Origin: Arthrobacter sp. EPSL27
Lineage (GTDB): Bacteria > Actinomycetota > Actinomycetes > Actinomycetales > Micrococcaceae
Assembly: GCF_001512305.1 (NCBI RefSeq)
Contig: NZ_LNUT01000004.1
Coordinates: 363,811-427,810 of the forward strand
Direction: 5' to 3'
Length of the DNA stretch: 64,000 bases
This document shows positions 25,715-34,419 of the stretch, piece after piece (position 1 is the stretch's first letter; every line of letters begins with the position of its first letter). The notes under the pieces are model-generated. The model did not search any database, was not told the DNA's origin, and saw only the letters and a program-made list of their open reading frames with translations. The position numbers and the translations under genes were made by a program.

Positions 25715-26611
25715 TCAGGCGCCGAACGGCAGCCGCGGGTCTACGTCCTGGCCCTCCCAGGTCTGGCGGATCCAGCCGTGGTGCGGGTCGTCGCTGATAA
25801 GCCAGTCGCGCACCGGGCCGGGGCCCGCCATCACGTTCAGGTAGTACAGGTCGTAGCCCGGCGCGGCCATGGCCGGCCCGTGCCAGCCGTAGGGCACCAG
25901 GACGACGTCGCCGGTGCGCACCTCCGCGGAGACGTCGATGGGGCGCTCGTCCGAGGCGTAAACCCGCTGGTAGCCGATCGCGTCGTCCCCGCCCGGCCGG
26001 GCGGGAGCGCCGGGGGAGACCCGGGTCTCGAAGTAGTAGATCTCCTCCAAGCTGGTCTCGCCGTCCTTCTCCTCGTCGTGCTTGTGCGGAGGATAGGAGG
26101 ACCAGTTGCCGGCCGGAGTGAGGACCTCGCAGACGATAAAGCGGTCCGCCTCCAGCGCCGCGGGGGTGCCGAAATTGTGGACCTGGCGGGAGCAGTTGCC
26201 GGCGCCGCGCAGTTCCACCGGCGTCTCGGCAGCGGTGATCAGGCGGGTCGGGTAGGAGGCATGGGCCGGGGCAGTGGCGATGGCGACGCGCCCGCCGTCG
26301 GCCGAGCTGATGGTCAACGCCTTGCCGGTTCCGGTGTAGAGCACGTCGCTGGGGCCGCTGAAGACGCTTTCGCGGCCGGCCAGCCGGTACTTCTCGCCGT
26401 CGACCGCGGCCGTGAAGGAGCCGCCCAGCGGCACCACAATGCGTTCCTCGCCCGCGGCGGGAAGCTCGACGGCGGCTCCAGGGGCCAGCGTGGCGACCTT
26501 CAGGCCGGTGTGCGCCCAGCCCGGTACGTCCAGTGCGGAGTCGGTGGTCCCCAGGGATACGTCCCAGGGGCCGTGGGCGGCGGTGCCGAGCGGATAGACC
26601 CAGTTGGCCAT
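25715..26611 (-). CDS. iolB: 5-deoxy-glucuronate isomerase
   Basis: The 298-residue bicupin starts MANWVYPLGTAAHGPWDVSLG after AGAAAGG. The metal-binding cupin motif is PPHKHDE with later EEIYYFE and the GWHGPAMAAPGYDLYYLNV segment typical of IolB. It converts 5-deoxy-glucuronate from IolD into the IolC substrate, so it completes the pathway although it lies about 15 kb from iolC-iolT. The frame is open a further 21 codons upstream, but the ribosome binding site supports 26611. Confidence 0.95.
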   Translation of the reverse strand: MANWVYPLGTAAHGPWDVSLGTTDSALDVPGWAHTGLKVATLAPGAAVELPAAGEERIVVPLGGSFTAAVDGEKYRLAGRESVFSGPSDVLYTGTGKALTISSADGGRVAIATAPAHASYPTRLITAAETPVELRGAGNCSRQVHNFGTPAALEADRFIVCEVLTPAGNWSSYPPHKHDEEKDGETSLEEIYYFETRVSPGAPARPGGDDAIGYQRVYASDERPIDVSAEVRTGDVVLVPYGWHGPAMAAPGYDLYYLNVMAGPGPVRDWLISDDPHHGWIRQTWEGQDVDPRLPFGA

Positions 26612-26718
26612 AAGTTCTGCCCTTTCTTGTCGCGCCGGAGGGCTGCGCGGGGATTGACGGGTGGTGGAGTCCACGGCAGGGCGGTGCGCCGTGTCCGGCC
26701 GCCCCGCCTGCCGGAGGC

Positions 26719-27474
26719 CTACCTTTGGACGAGCGTCATTTCGAAGCTGTAGGAATCCGCCCGGTACACGTGGTGACCGGTCTCCACCTGGCGTCCGGTG
26801 TCATCCACGGCGGTGCGCTCCATGGTGACCAGGGCGGAGCCCGGGGTGGTTTCCAGCATGGAGGCCTGGTAGTCGTTGGCGATCACGGCACCGATCCGCT
26901 GCGACGCGAGCCGGAAGTTCACGCCGCCGTTGCGGAGGATGCCGTAGAGGCCCTGCTCGGCAAGCAGCGCTTCATCGATGGCGGTGATGTCGTCGCGGAC
27001 CCAGTTCTCCATCAGGGCCAGGGGTTTCCCACCGACTTTCCGGAGCCGGGTGAAATGGTAAACCTTTGCGCCGGCGGGAAGCTGCAGGGCCGTGCGGGTC
27101 GCGGCGTCGGCCTCGTCGTGGGAGAAGCTCAGCACCTCGGTGGTGGGCGTGCTGCCGTTGTTGCTGAGGTCGTCGAAGAGGCTGGAGAGTTCGAGGGGGC
27201 GCCGGACCTGGCTGGAGACCACCTGCGTGCCCACCCCGCGCTTGCGCACCAGCAGGCCCGAGCGGACCAGTTCGTCCATGGCCTTGCGCATGGTGGGCCG
27301 GGACAGGTTCAGCTGGGCGGCGAGGTCAATCTCGTTGTCGAGGCGGCTGCCCGGCGGCAGCAGGCCGCCGTGGATCGCGGCTTCGATGCCTTGCACCACC
27401 TGGTGATACAGCGGCACGGGGGAGGACCGGTCGATGTTGAGGTTAAGCTGATTCGTCAGTTTCTGTGCCACCAC
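26719..27474 (-). CDS. GntR-family regulator (HutC/UTRA type), likely iol regulator
   Basis: The protein of about 251 residues has an N-terminal winged helix (SPVPLYHQVVQGIEAAIHGG, then DLAAQLNLSRPTMRKAMDEL) and a C-terminal UTRA ligand domain ending SYSFEMTLVQR. I choose GTG 27474 with AGGGAG 10 bases upstream; the frame runs on to 27570 without regulator-like sequence. It is transcribed towards iolB. It is the best candidate for the factor that binds the shared ATGTCAG elements. Confidence 0.88.
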   Translation of the reverse strand: MVAQKLTNQLNLNIDRSSPVPLYHQVVQGIEAAIHGGLLPPGSRLDNEIDLAAQLNLSRPTMRKAMDELVRSGLLVRKRGVGTQVVSSQVRRPLELSSLFDDLSNNGSTPTTEVLSFSHDEADAATRTALQLPAGAKVYHFTRLRKVGGKPLALMENWVRDDITAIDEALLAEQGLYGILRNGGVNFRLASQRIGAVIANDYQASMLETTPGSALVTMERTAVDDTGRQVETGHHVYRADSYSFEMTLVQR

Positions 27475-27539
27475 GACTGTTGCGCTCCCTTGTGCCCCGG
27501 ACCGGAAACCGGTGCGGCTGCCAGTACTTTGTCGGCAGT

Positions 27540-27576
27540 ATTGTCCGCGTATGTTCGCTTGATAGGACATACTGCC
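27540..27576. promoter_or_regulatory. Candidate autoregulatory site of GntR gene
   Basis: ATTGTCC and GGACATACT flank an 18-base spacer as an imperfect inverted repeat. Read on the minus strand, ATGTCCTATCAAGC resembles the shared ATGTCAGTACAAAC element at 9 of 14 positions. This is weak support for binding by the GntR product. Confidence 0.4.
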
Positions 27577-27609
27577 TAAGTCGATAGTAGCAGGGCGTCA
27601 GGCACGCTG

Positions 27610-28440
27610 TCAGGATTGAATGCGCCCCGAATTGCCGGACCGGCACACGTCGGCAAAGGCCCGGAACGGTGCCAGCCGCTGCTCGGCCGGCAGCTCCAGG
27701 GCCTCCGGGTGCCACTGTACGGACGCCACCCAGCGGTCCGGGTCCTCCAACGCCTCGACGGTGCCGTCCTCGGCCACCGCTGTGACCACCAGTCCGTCCG
27801 CCACCCGGGCCACGGCCTGGTGGTGGCCGGAGGCGATCTTGACCGTGACGCCGCCGGCGCCGTGGCCCTCCCCGTGCTCCTGGCCGCCGTTCTCTTGGCC
27901 GCCGGATCCCGCGGTTCTGCCGTACAGGCCGGCCACCTTGGTGCCGCCCCGGACCTCCACCTCGTGCCAGGCCCACGGCCCCGCGCCGGGCACGGGCACG
28001 GGGACCGGTTCCCGGTGCGGCACGGTGCCGGGGTCCATGTCCTGGAGCAGCGTCCCGCCGTAGAGGACGTTGAGCAGCTGGTGGCCCCGGCAGATGCCCA
28101 GCACGGGCAGGCCGGCGTCGATCGACCGCCGCGCGATGGCAAGGTCCAGGCCGTCCTGCGCCTGGCTGACGTCGTAGCAGGCGTCCCCCGGTTCCTCGCC
28201 GTAGAGCCGGGGGTCCAGGTCGCCGCCGCCCGGGAGGACGACGCCGTCGAGCGCCTCCAGCGGCTCCTCCGGCGAGGAAAGGAGCACCGGTTCGCCGCCG
28301 CCGTCGCGCACCAGTTCCACGATGTAGTCGAAGAGTTCGTTGGCCTCCGCCACCCGCGGATCAGGGTCCGACGAGCTGCTGAGGCGGACGGGAATGCCGA
28401 TGCGCGGCCGGCTGCTGCGGGGGAGGGGCGGAGTCTGCAT
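27610..28440 (-). CDS. Gamma-glutamyl-gamma-aminobutyrate hydrolase family (peptidase C26)
   Basis: The 276-residue class I glutamine amidotransferase-like protein has VLPGGGDLDP, the nucleophile Cys117 in LGICRGHQLLNV, and the catalytic His-Glu pair in QWHPEALEL. That layout fits PuuD-like hydrolases. An insertion with Gly/Glu/His-rich repeats (ENGGQEHGEGHGAGG) sits before the last domain part. It is monocistronic as far as I can see. Gamma-glutamyl polyamine or GABA derivatives are plausible substrates. Confidence 0.88.
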   Translation of the reverse strand: MQTPPLPRSSRPRIGIPVRLSSSSDPDPRVAEANELFDYIVELVRDGGGEPVLLSSPEEPLEALDGVVLPGGGDLDPRLYGEEPGDACYDVSQAQDGLDLAIARRSIDAGLPVLGICRGHQLLNVLYGGTLLQDMDPGTVPHREPVPVPVPGAGPWAWHEVEVRGGTKVAGLYGRTAGSGGQENGGQEHGEGHGAGGVTVKIASGHHQAVARVADGLVVTAVAEDGTVEALEDPDRWVASVQWHPEALELPAEQRLAPFRAFADVCRSGNSGRIQS

Positions 28441-28480
28441 GATTCATTCTGCACACATGCGCCGGGTCTAGGATTGCCGG

Positions 28481-28975
28481 ATGACGAACCGATATCTCGT
28501 GTCCCGCAGCCGCTTCATCGCGGCCGCCCCGGAAGCCATCTTCGACGTGCTCGCCACCCCCGCGCTGCACAGCGTGATTGACGGCTCGGATACCGTCAAA
28601 GGCGCCCAGCCGCGCGGCCCGGAGCGGCTGTCCCTGGGGGCGAAGTTCGGCATGGAGATGAACATCCTGCTCGACTACAAGATCCTCAATACCGTGTGCG
28701 AGTTCGAGGAGGGCCGCCGGATCGCGTGGCGGCACTTCGGCGGCCACATCTGGCGTTACCTGCTGGAGCCCGCCGTTGACGCCGCCGGCAGGCCCGGCAC
28801 CACGGTCACCGAGCAGTGGGACGCCCGGCACGTGCCCGCACGGATCCTCCTGCGCCTGCTCGGTTACGTCCGCCGGCACCCGGCCAACATCGAGCAGACG
28901 CTCGCCAAGCTGGACGCCTACATGAGCTCCGAAACCGCATCCAGCACCGGGTCCGCCCCGGACCAGCTCCGCTAG
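28481..28975 (+). CDS. SRPBCC family protein
   Basis: The 164-residue protein is of the polyketide cyclase/START-like type: RSRFIAAAPEAIFDVLATPALHSVIDG is the usual N-terminal strand and helix, and the C-terminal helix RHPANIEQTLAKLDAYM closes the cavity. It starts 40 bases from the divergent C26 gene and is followed after 9 bases by a LOG-family gene. No ligand can be inferred. Confidence 0.8.
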   Translation: MTNRYLVSRSRFIAAAPEAIFDVLATPALHSVIDGSDTVKGAQPRGPERLSLGAKFGMEMNILLDYKILNTVCEFEEGRRIAWRHFGGHIWRYLLEPAVDAAGRPGTTVTEQWDARHVPARILLRLLGYVRRHPANIEQTLAKLDAYMSSETASSTGSAPDQLR

Positions 28976-28984
28976 GGGCCCCGG

Positions 28985-30118
28985 ATGAGTGCCGCCCGCA
29001 GCCTGCACCCGAGCCCCCGGACGCTGGAGGTCGAAAGCCTGGACAGCTTCGACCGGCTGGTCGCGGCCGGGGCGAGGTCCATGCAGGGCTGGCATGCCCA
29101 GTCGCTGGACCTGCGCGGACGATCGGCGCAGCTCGCCGCGATGCAGGCGCAGGGCGGGATCTTCCTGGGCTGCACGTTCGACGACGGCGTGGAGGATCTG
29201 CTGCGCAGCCGCGGCGCCCTCATCTTTCCGCGGCTTGAGGCGGTGCCGTTCAACCCTTACCGCGGGCGGCTGTACACGCCGCAGGAGCTCTACGAGGGCA
29301 TTACCGAGACACGCTACGAGGACACCCCGGATGCCAGGGTGTACCAGTGGAGCATCCGCCCCGGCCAGCGGCACCGCCTGGACGCGACCCTGGCCGCGGC
29401 GCTGCACGACCACTCGATCGGCGATGCCCTCGATGACCTGACCCGCTCGGATCTCTGCGTCGGCCGGACCATGGTGGGCGTCATGGGCGGGCACGCGGCG
29501 CACCGCGGATCAGCTGTTTTCGAGGAGGCCGCCCTGCTGGGGCGCCTGCTGGCCCGGGACGGCCGTGTGGTTGCCACCGGCGGCGGCCCCGGCACCATGG
29601 AGGCAGCCAACCTCGGCGCCTATCTCAGCGAGGCCCCGGAACAGGACTTCAGGCGGGCGCTGGCTGACCTTGCCGCAGTGCCCGGGTTCCGCCCGTCCGT
29701 CTCGGCGTGGGCACGGTCCGCCGCCGCCGTCGTCGAACGCCACCCGGAAGGAGCCCCGTCGCTGGGGATTCCCACCTGGTTCTACGGGCACGAGCCGCCG
29801 AACTTTTTCGCCACGCACATCGCCAAGTACTTCGCGAACGCCATCCGCGAGGCCATCCTGCTGGAGCTGTGCAACGGCGGCATCGTCTTCCTGCCGGGCT
29901 CCGGGGGCACCGTGCAGGAGATTTTCCAGGACGCCTGCGAGAACTACTACGGCACCCCGGAAACCATCACGCCGATGGTGCTGGTGGGCGAGGAGCACTG
30001 GCTGCGGCGCTACCCGGCGTGGCCCCTCCTGCAGAGCCTCGCGGCGGGCCGGCAGATGGAGCGCCGGATCTTCCTTGTGGACACGGTGGAGGAAGCGCTC
30101 GCGGTCCTGGACCGGTAG
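28985..30118 (+). CDS. LOG-family Rossmann-fold nucleotide-binding protein
   Basis: The 377-residue protein holds the two LOG/lysine decarboxylase-like motifs, GGGPGTMEAANLGAY and PGSGGTVQEIFQDA, in its C-terminal half. Known LOG proteins are phosphoribohydrolases of about 200 residues; this one carries an N-terminal extension of about 160 residues with no domain I recognise, and an insert between the motifs. It is probably co-transcribed with the SRPBCC gene. Confidence 0.8.
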   Translation: MSAARSLHPSPRTLEVESLDSFDRLVAAGARSMQGWHAQSLDLRGRSAQLAAMQAQGGIFLGCTFDDGVEDLLRSRGALIFPRLEAVPFNPYRGRLYTPQELYEGITETRYEDTPDARVYQWSIRPGQRHRLDATLAAALHDHSIGDALDDLTRSDLCVGRTMVGVMGGHAAHRGSAVFEEAALLGRLLARDGRVVATGGGPGTMEAANLGAYLSEAPEQDFRRALADLAAVPGFRPSVSAWARSAAAVVERHPEGAPSLGIPTWFYGHEPPNFFATHIAKYFANAIREAILLELCNGGIVFLPGSGGTVQEIFQDACENYYGTPETITPMVLVGEEHWLRRYPAWPLLQSLAAGRQMERRIFLVDTVEEALAVLDR

Positions 30119-30122
30119 GTGC

Positions 30123-31031
30123 CTAGAGGTCCTTGCGGCACTGCGCTTTGCCCAGTTCGTACAGGCCGTTCAGGTCCCCGGCGGCCAGGCCGTCCGGCGC
30201 GCCGATCTCCGGGTACATCAGCTGGACAGGATCGTCCACGTGCTCCAGCCCCATCACATGGCCCAGCTCATGCAGGATCACCGCGGTGGCATACGCCGCG
30301 CCGTCCTGCCGGCCCAGCTCCTCGGCGATCTGCGGGGCGTCGAGTTCCAGGCTGCCGGTGACGAAGCTCTTGGGGCCGTCGCCAAAACTGAAGTGGGTGC
30401 TGCCCCCGGTGCCGATCACCGGGCCCTTCAGCTGCGGGGCTTGGTCCGGGGTGGTCCAAGTGATCAGCAGCGGTGCCCAGCGTTCCCCGTAGGCCTCCGG
30501 CTGGTAGGGGACCCGGGTCGGTGAGGGCTCCTCGGTGGTGGCGCCGTCGGCGACGAACCGGATGCCGGTGGCCGTGGAGATCGTCCTGATCGCGTTCTCC
30601 ACCAGGTTCTCGGCGCCCTCCGGGGCCAGTGCCGCGTTCACCACGTAGTGCAGCGGCCGGCACGGCGAATAGCCCACCGGAGTGCCGTCGTCGTTGACGG
30701 CCAGGAACCTGTAGGAGCTGCTGGCGACGGCCGGCTTCTGCGGATGCCCCAGCGGCTTGTCCTCCTCCTCGACACCGGGCGGCGGAGTGTCCGTCCGGAG
30801 TTCCTCGGGGGCAGCCGGCTGGCCGGGCTGGCCTGCCATCGCGGTGCCGTGCCCGGTGCCGCGGCTGACTTCGAAGAGCCCGGAGAAGCGCGGATCCCCG
30901 TAGATGAAGCCGGCGGCCACAAACGCCGCGCCGGCAATCAGGGCAGCGGCGGCGAGGCCGCGGACAATGCGCCAGGTGGTGCGGGAGCGGCTGTGCCGCG
31001 GGGTGCGGTCCCGGAACTCCGGACCGTCCAC
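30123..31031 (-). CDS. Matrixin-like zinc metalloprotease, membrane-anchored
   Basis: The 302-residue protein has one N-terminal membrane segment (LAAAALIAGAAFVAAGFIYG), so the catalytic part is outside. The zinc motif HELGHVMGLEH (HExxHxxGxxH) is followed by the Met-turn candidate PVQLMYPE. Two cysteines (CRPLHY and the C-terminal QCRKDL) may pair. The GTG start overlaps the stop of the upstream ferritin-VIT1 gene by one base, so the two are translationally coupled. Confidence 0.88.
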   Translation of the reverse strand: MDGPEFRDRTPRHSRSRTTWRIVRGLAAAALIAGAAFVAAGFIYGDPRFSGLFEVSRGTGHGTAMAGQPGQPAAPEELRTDTPPPGVEEEDKPLGHPQKPAVASSSYRFLAVNDDGTPVGYSPCRPLHYVVNAALAPEGAENLVENAIRTISTATGIRFVADGATTEEPSPTRVPYQPEAYGERWAPLLITWTTPDQAPQLKGPVIGTGGSTHFSFGDGPKSFVTGSLELDAPQIAEELGRQDGAAYATAVILHELGHVMGLEHVDDPVQLMYPEIGAPDGLAAGDLNGLYELGKAQCRKDL

Positions 31032-32230
31032 TAGGCCACCACAGCGCCGAAGGCCAGTCCCAGCAGGTACGTCACGGCAGCGGCGCCCATGCCGATCGCC
31101 AGCTGGCGCAGGCCCCGGGTGGTGGGGGAGGTGCCGGAGAGCAGGCCCACCACGCCGCCGGTGAACAGCAGGGCGATGCCCACCAGCACGGCGGACACCA
31201 CCAGCGCCGCGATGCCGGTCATCCCGAGGACGAACGGCAGGATCGGCACAATGGCGCCGGAGGCGAAGAAGCAGAAGCTCGACGCCGCCGCGCTCCAGGC
31301 AGTGCCGACGGCCTCGTGCTCGTCGTGGGACTCCGGGACGTCAGGCTGCAGGGACAGGCTGGGGTCGCAGTCGCAGTCGAGCAGGCCCATCCGCTCCGCG
31401 ACGCGGTGCTCGGCGGCCTCCCGGGACATGCCGCGGGCCAGGTACACCAGCAGCAGTTCGTTGTGCTCGATGTCCAGGGACGGGGCGGCGGCGAGGGTGA
31501 TCTGGGTGGGCCGGGTGGCGGCCAGGAGTTCGCGCTGAGAGCGCACCGAGATGAACTCGCCCGCTCCCATGGACAGTGCCCCGGCCAGCAGGCCGGCGAC
31601 GCCGCTGAGCAACACCACGGAACTTCCCACACCGGAGGCCGCCATGCCCATGACCAGGGAAAGGTTGCTGACCAAACCGTCGTTTGCTCCGAAGACGGCG
31701 GCCCGGAAGGTGCCGGCCAGCCGGTTCCGGCCGCGGGTGGCCAGGCCTCGGACCACTTCCTCGTGGATTTGTTCGTCGGCCACCATGGCCGGGGTGGCGG
31801 AAGGGTCGTTGGCGTACGGGGACCGGCTTTCGGCGCGCTGCGCGAGGGCCAGGACAAAGACAGAGCCGAAGTGGCGGGCCAGGAAGCCCAGGAGCTGGCT
31901 GCGCAGCGATGCGGGGCGGGGGCGGCCGGCGTGTTCACCCAGCAGCTGGAGCCAGTGCGCCTCGTGGCGGCCTTCGGCGTCGGCGAGGGCAAGGAGGATG
32001 TCGCGTTCTTCGCCGGTGCGGTTCTGGGCGAGGTCCCGGTAGACCGCGGCCTCGGCCCGTTCGTCGGCGAGGTACTGGCGCCACCGCCGGATGTCCGCGG
32101 AGCTGGGCGCTGCGGCGGGTGCCGGCGGCTCCGGGTTTGCGGCGGGGGTGCCGGGGCCGGGTGCGTCCTGCGGGGACTCCGGGCGGCTCGGGTCGTGCTG
32201 GAACGGGTCAGATGTGGCGTGCTGGGACAC
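31031..32230 (-). CDS. Ferritin-like domain fused to VIT1/CCC1 transporter (MbfA-like)
   Basis: The 399-residue protein combines an N-terminal ferritin-like four-helix region (about residues 45-190, with ADERAEAAVYRDLA and an ADAEGRHEAHWLQLL metal site) and a C-terminal VIT1/CCC1 membrane domain with five segments, beginning FRAAVFGANDGLVSNLSLVMG. This is the MbfA/ErvA layout known for iron or manganese export. I start at GTG 32230, six bases after AGGAG; the frame runs to 32512 but would overlap a divergent gene. Confidence 0.88.
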   Translation of the reverse strand: MSQHATSDPFQHDPSRPESPQDAPGPGTPAANPEPPAPAAAPSSADIRRWRQYLADERAEAAVYRDLAQNRTGEERDILLALADAEGRHEAHWLQLLGEHAGRPRPASLRSQLLGFLARHFGSVFVLALAQRAESRSPYANDPSATPAMVADEQIHEEVVRGLATRGRNRLAGTFRAAVFGANDGLVSNLSLVMGMAASGVGSSVVLLSGVAGLLAGALSMGAGEFISVRSQRELLAATRPTQITLAAAPSLDIEHNELLLVYLARGMSREAAEHRVAERMGLLDCDCDPSLSLQPDVPESHDEHEAVGTAWSAAASSFCFFASGAIVPILPFVLGMTGIAALVVSAVLVGIALLFTGGVVGLLSGTSPTTRGLRQLAIGMGAAAVTYLLGLAFGAVVA

Positions 32231-32493
32231 GGAAGCTCCTGGGCTGGAAAGGGCATGGTTCGGCCCCGTTGCGTAACCAGCGTACCCCGTCTTTCCGCGG
32301 ATTTTCGGCCGGTGATCCTCAGTAGGGAGTTTAGGCAAACCGTAAAAAGCCCGGTGCCGCGGGGCGGTCCGGGCCGGCCGGAGCGGCCGTGCGCGGGAGG
32401 CCTTGACCGTCCGGGTCCGCGGTGTTCGAATGAAACCCCAGGGCGGGTTCTCCGGAACCACAGCCGCCACAGCCGTTCTACGGAGGTTGCAAC

Positions 32494-32730
32494 ATGGACA
32501 ACATCGGCTCACGTCCGATCCAGCCGGCCCGGGATTCCCTTGAGTCAGATCCCGCGTACGACTACGCCGAGGACGCTCCCGTCAGTGACACCGGCGAGAC
32601 CGAGGAGGAGGAGCTCCTGGAGGAGGCCGACCGGCTGGTGCCCTTGGACGCGGAGGACTTCCTGGGCGATGAGAAACCCGTGGTGCCCCTGGAGGGGGAG
32701 GAGTTCCTGGCAGCGGAAGAGGAAGAGTGA
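32494..32730 (+). CDS. Small acidic protein, function unknown
   Basis: The 78-residue protein has a good ribosome binding site (CGGAGG, 7 bases before ATG). More than a third of its residues are Asp or Glu, ending in a run of glutamates. There is no signal peptide, membrane segment or cysteine. It is divergent from the iron-transporter gene and is followed by a strong terminator. I do not recognise a family. Confidence 0.6.
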   Translation: MDNIGSRPIQPARDSLESDPAYDYAEDAPVSDTGETEEEELLEEADRLVPLDAEDFLGDEKPVVPLEGEEFLAAEEEE

Positions 32731-32780
32731 CCACCCTCCCGCTGTCCTGAATGTCATGACCATAACGTTCTGCCGATAAA

Positions 32781-32830
32781 CGCCCGACGGCGGCGCCCCC
32801 GCGAAGGGAGCGCCGCCGTCGGGCGTTGTG
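32781..32830. terminator. Terminator after small acidic protein
   Basis: CGCCCGACGGCGGCG (32781-32795) pairs perfectly with CGCCGCCGTCGGGCG (32811-32825), followed by TTGTG. It separates the acidic protein gene from the convergent symporter. Confidence 0.82.
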
Positions 32831-32851
32831 CAGTGGCGTTGGCCTTAGAGA

Positions 32852-32916
32852 GTCAGGACCCCTAGTGGGTCAGGACCTCTAATGGGTCAGGACCTCTAAT
32901 GGGTTAGGACAGGGGC
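32852..32916. repeat. 17-bp tandem repeat at the symporter 3' end
   Basis: GTCAGGACC(C/T)CTA(A/G)TGG occurs at 32852, 32869 and 32886, with a partial fourth copy at 32903. On the minus strand each copy reads GTCCTGACCCATTAG or close to it, repeating the last codons (VLTH) and stop of the symporter. Confidence 0.85.
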
Positions 32917-34419
32917 CTGTTCCTCTTCGGCGGCGCCGCCGGCCACCCTGCGGCGCCAGTTGGCCATGACCGCGGGGTCTGTCGGCTTGGTCAGCAGGGA
33001 CACGGCAATGTAGACCGCCGCGGACGCCAGCAGGCCGTAGTAGATCGGCTCGTTGGCGTAGATGCCGTCCAGCGGGACCTCGGCGTTGATCTCCAGAATG
33101 ATCATGGTGCCGAGGGTGATGACCGAACCCACCGCCATGGAGGCGGCTGCGGCGGCACCGGTGCCGCGCTTCCAGACCAGCCCGCCGAGGATGGCGACGA
33201 GGAGCCCGCCCACCAGGATGTCGTAGGCGATGGTGAGGGCCGCCACCACGTCTTGCGTGACGATGGCGATGACGATCGCGACGATGCCGAGCCCCAGGAC
33301 CCACATGCGGTTGGCGCGGACGTCGTGCTCCGGGTTGTCCGTGTCATCGGTGTTGATGTTTTTGCCGAACCAGCTGGCGACGAACGGCAGGACGTCGGCG
33401 CGGGCCACGGTGGCTGCGGCGATCAGGGCGCCGGACGCCGTGGACATCATGGCGGCGACGGCGGCGGCGAGCACCAGGCCGCCGATGCCGATGGGCAGCA
33501 GGTTGGTGGCAACCTCCGCGTAGACAACGTCCTTGCCGAGGGCCTTGACGTCGATGTCCGGCAGCGCGACGCGGGCGCCGAGGCCGATCAGTGCGCCGGC
33601 GGCACCGTAGAGGATGCAGTAGATGCCGGCGGTGGCGCCGCCCCAGCGGGCAACCGCGGGGGTCTTGGCGGTGAAGACGCGCTGCCAGATGTCCTGGCCG
33701 ATCAGCAGGCCCAGGGTGTAGACGACGAAGTAGGTGATGATCGTCTGGACGCCGATGCCGTCGATCTGGAAGAAGCTGGCGTCCACCCGTTCGCGGATGC
33801 CTTCGAAGCCGCCGGCGGCGTTGAGCGTGAACGGCAGCATCAGCAGGAAGATGCCGACGGTCTTGATCACGAACTGGACCTGGTCGGCGAGGGTGATGGA
33901 CCACATGCCGCCGATGGTCGAGTAGACCAGGACGATCGCGCCGCCGACGGCGATGGCGACCGCGCGGTCCCAGCCGAAGAGGACCACGAAGATGGTGGCG
34001 TAGGCGCCCGTTGAGGTGGCGCAGAGCATCAGCGTGTAGGCCAGCATGACGATGCCGGAGGTCTGGGTGGCGCGGCTGCCGTAGCGCAGGCTCAGCATCT
34101 GGGACACCGTGTAGATCTTGAGCTTTTGGATGGTGCCGGCGAAGAGCAGGCTGAGCAGCAGCACGCCGGCGCCGATGGCGACCACCAGCCACATGCCGGA
34201 GATGCCGAACTTGTAGCCCAGTCCGACGCCGCCGACGGTGGAGGCGCCACCGAGCACGACGGCGGCCATGGTGCCGGTGTAGAGGAACGGGCCGAGGCGG
34301 CGGCCGGCCACCAGGAAGTCGCTGTTGTTCTTGGTGCGGGATTTGCCCCACCAGCCGAAGGCCAACATGGCGATCAGATACACCACCACTATGGCGATGT
34401 TGACGAAACTTGCGTCCAT
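32896..34419 (-). CDS. Sodium:solute symporter (SSS family)
   Basis: The 507-residue protein has about 13 membrane segments and starts MDASFVNIAIVVVYLIAMLAFGWWG, with FLVAGRRLGPF typical of SSS proteins and a C-terminal Ala/Glu-rich tail. Its start lies in a 304-base region shared with a divergent XRE-cupin regulator. The neighbours (agmatinase-family enzyme, ThDP decarboxylase) suggest import of a nitrogenous compound such as arginine or a guanidino acid. The substrate is inferred only. Confidence 0.9.
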   Translation of the reverse strand: MDASFVNIAIVVVYLIAMLAFGWWGKSRTKNNSDFLVAGRRLGPFLYTGTMAAVVLGGASTVGGVGLGYKFGISGMWLVVAIGAGVLLLSLLFAGTIQKLKIYTVSQMLSLRYGSRATQTSGIVMLAYTLMLCATSTGAYATIFVVLFGWDRAVAIAVGGAIVLVYSTIGGMWSITLADQVQFVIKTVGIFLLMLPFTLNAAGGFEGIRERVDASFFQIDGIGVQTIITYFVVYTLGLLIGQDIWQRVFTAKTPAVARWGGATAGIYCILYGAAGALIGLGARVALPDIDVKALGKDVVYAEVATNLLPIGIGGLVLAAAVAAMMSTASGALIAAATVARADVLPFVASWFGKNINTDDTDNPEHDVRANRMWVLGLGIVAIVIAIVTQDVVAALTIAYDILVGGLLVAILGGLVWKRGTGAAAAASMAVGSVITLGTMIILEINAEVPLDGIYANEPIYYGLLASAAVYIAVSLLTKPTDPAVMANWRRRVAGGAAEEEQAPVLTH

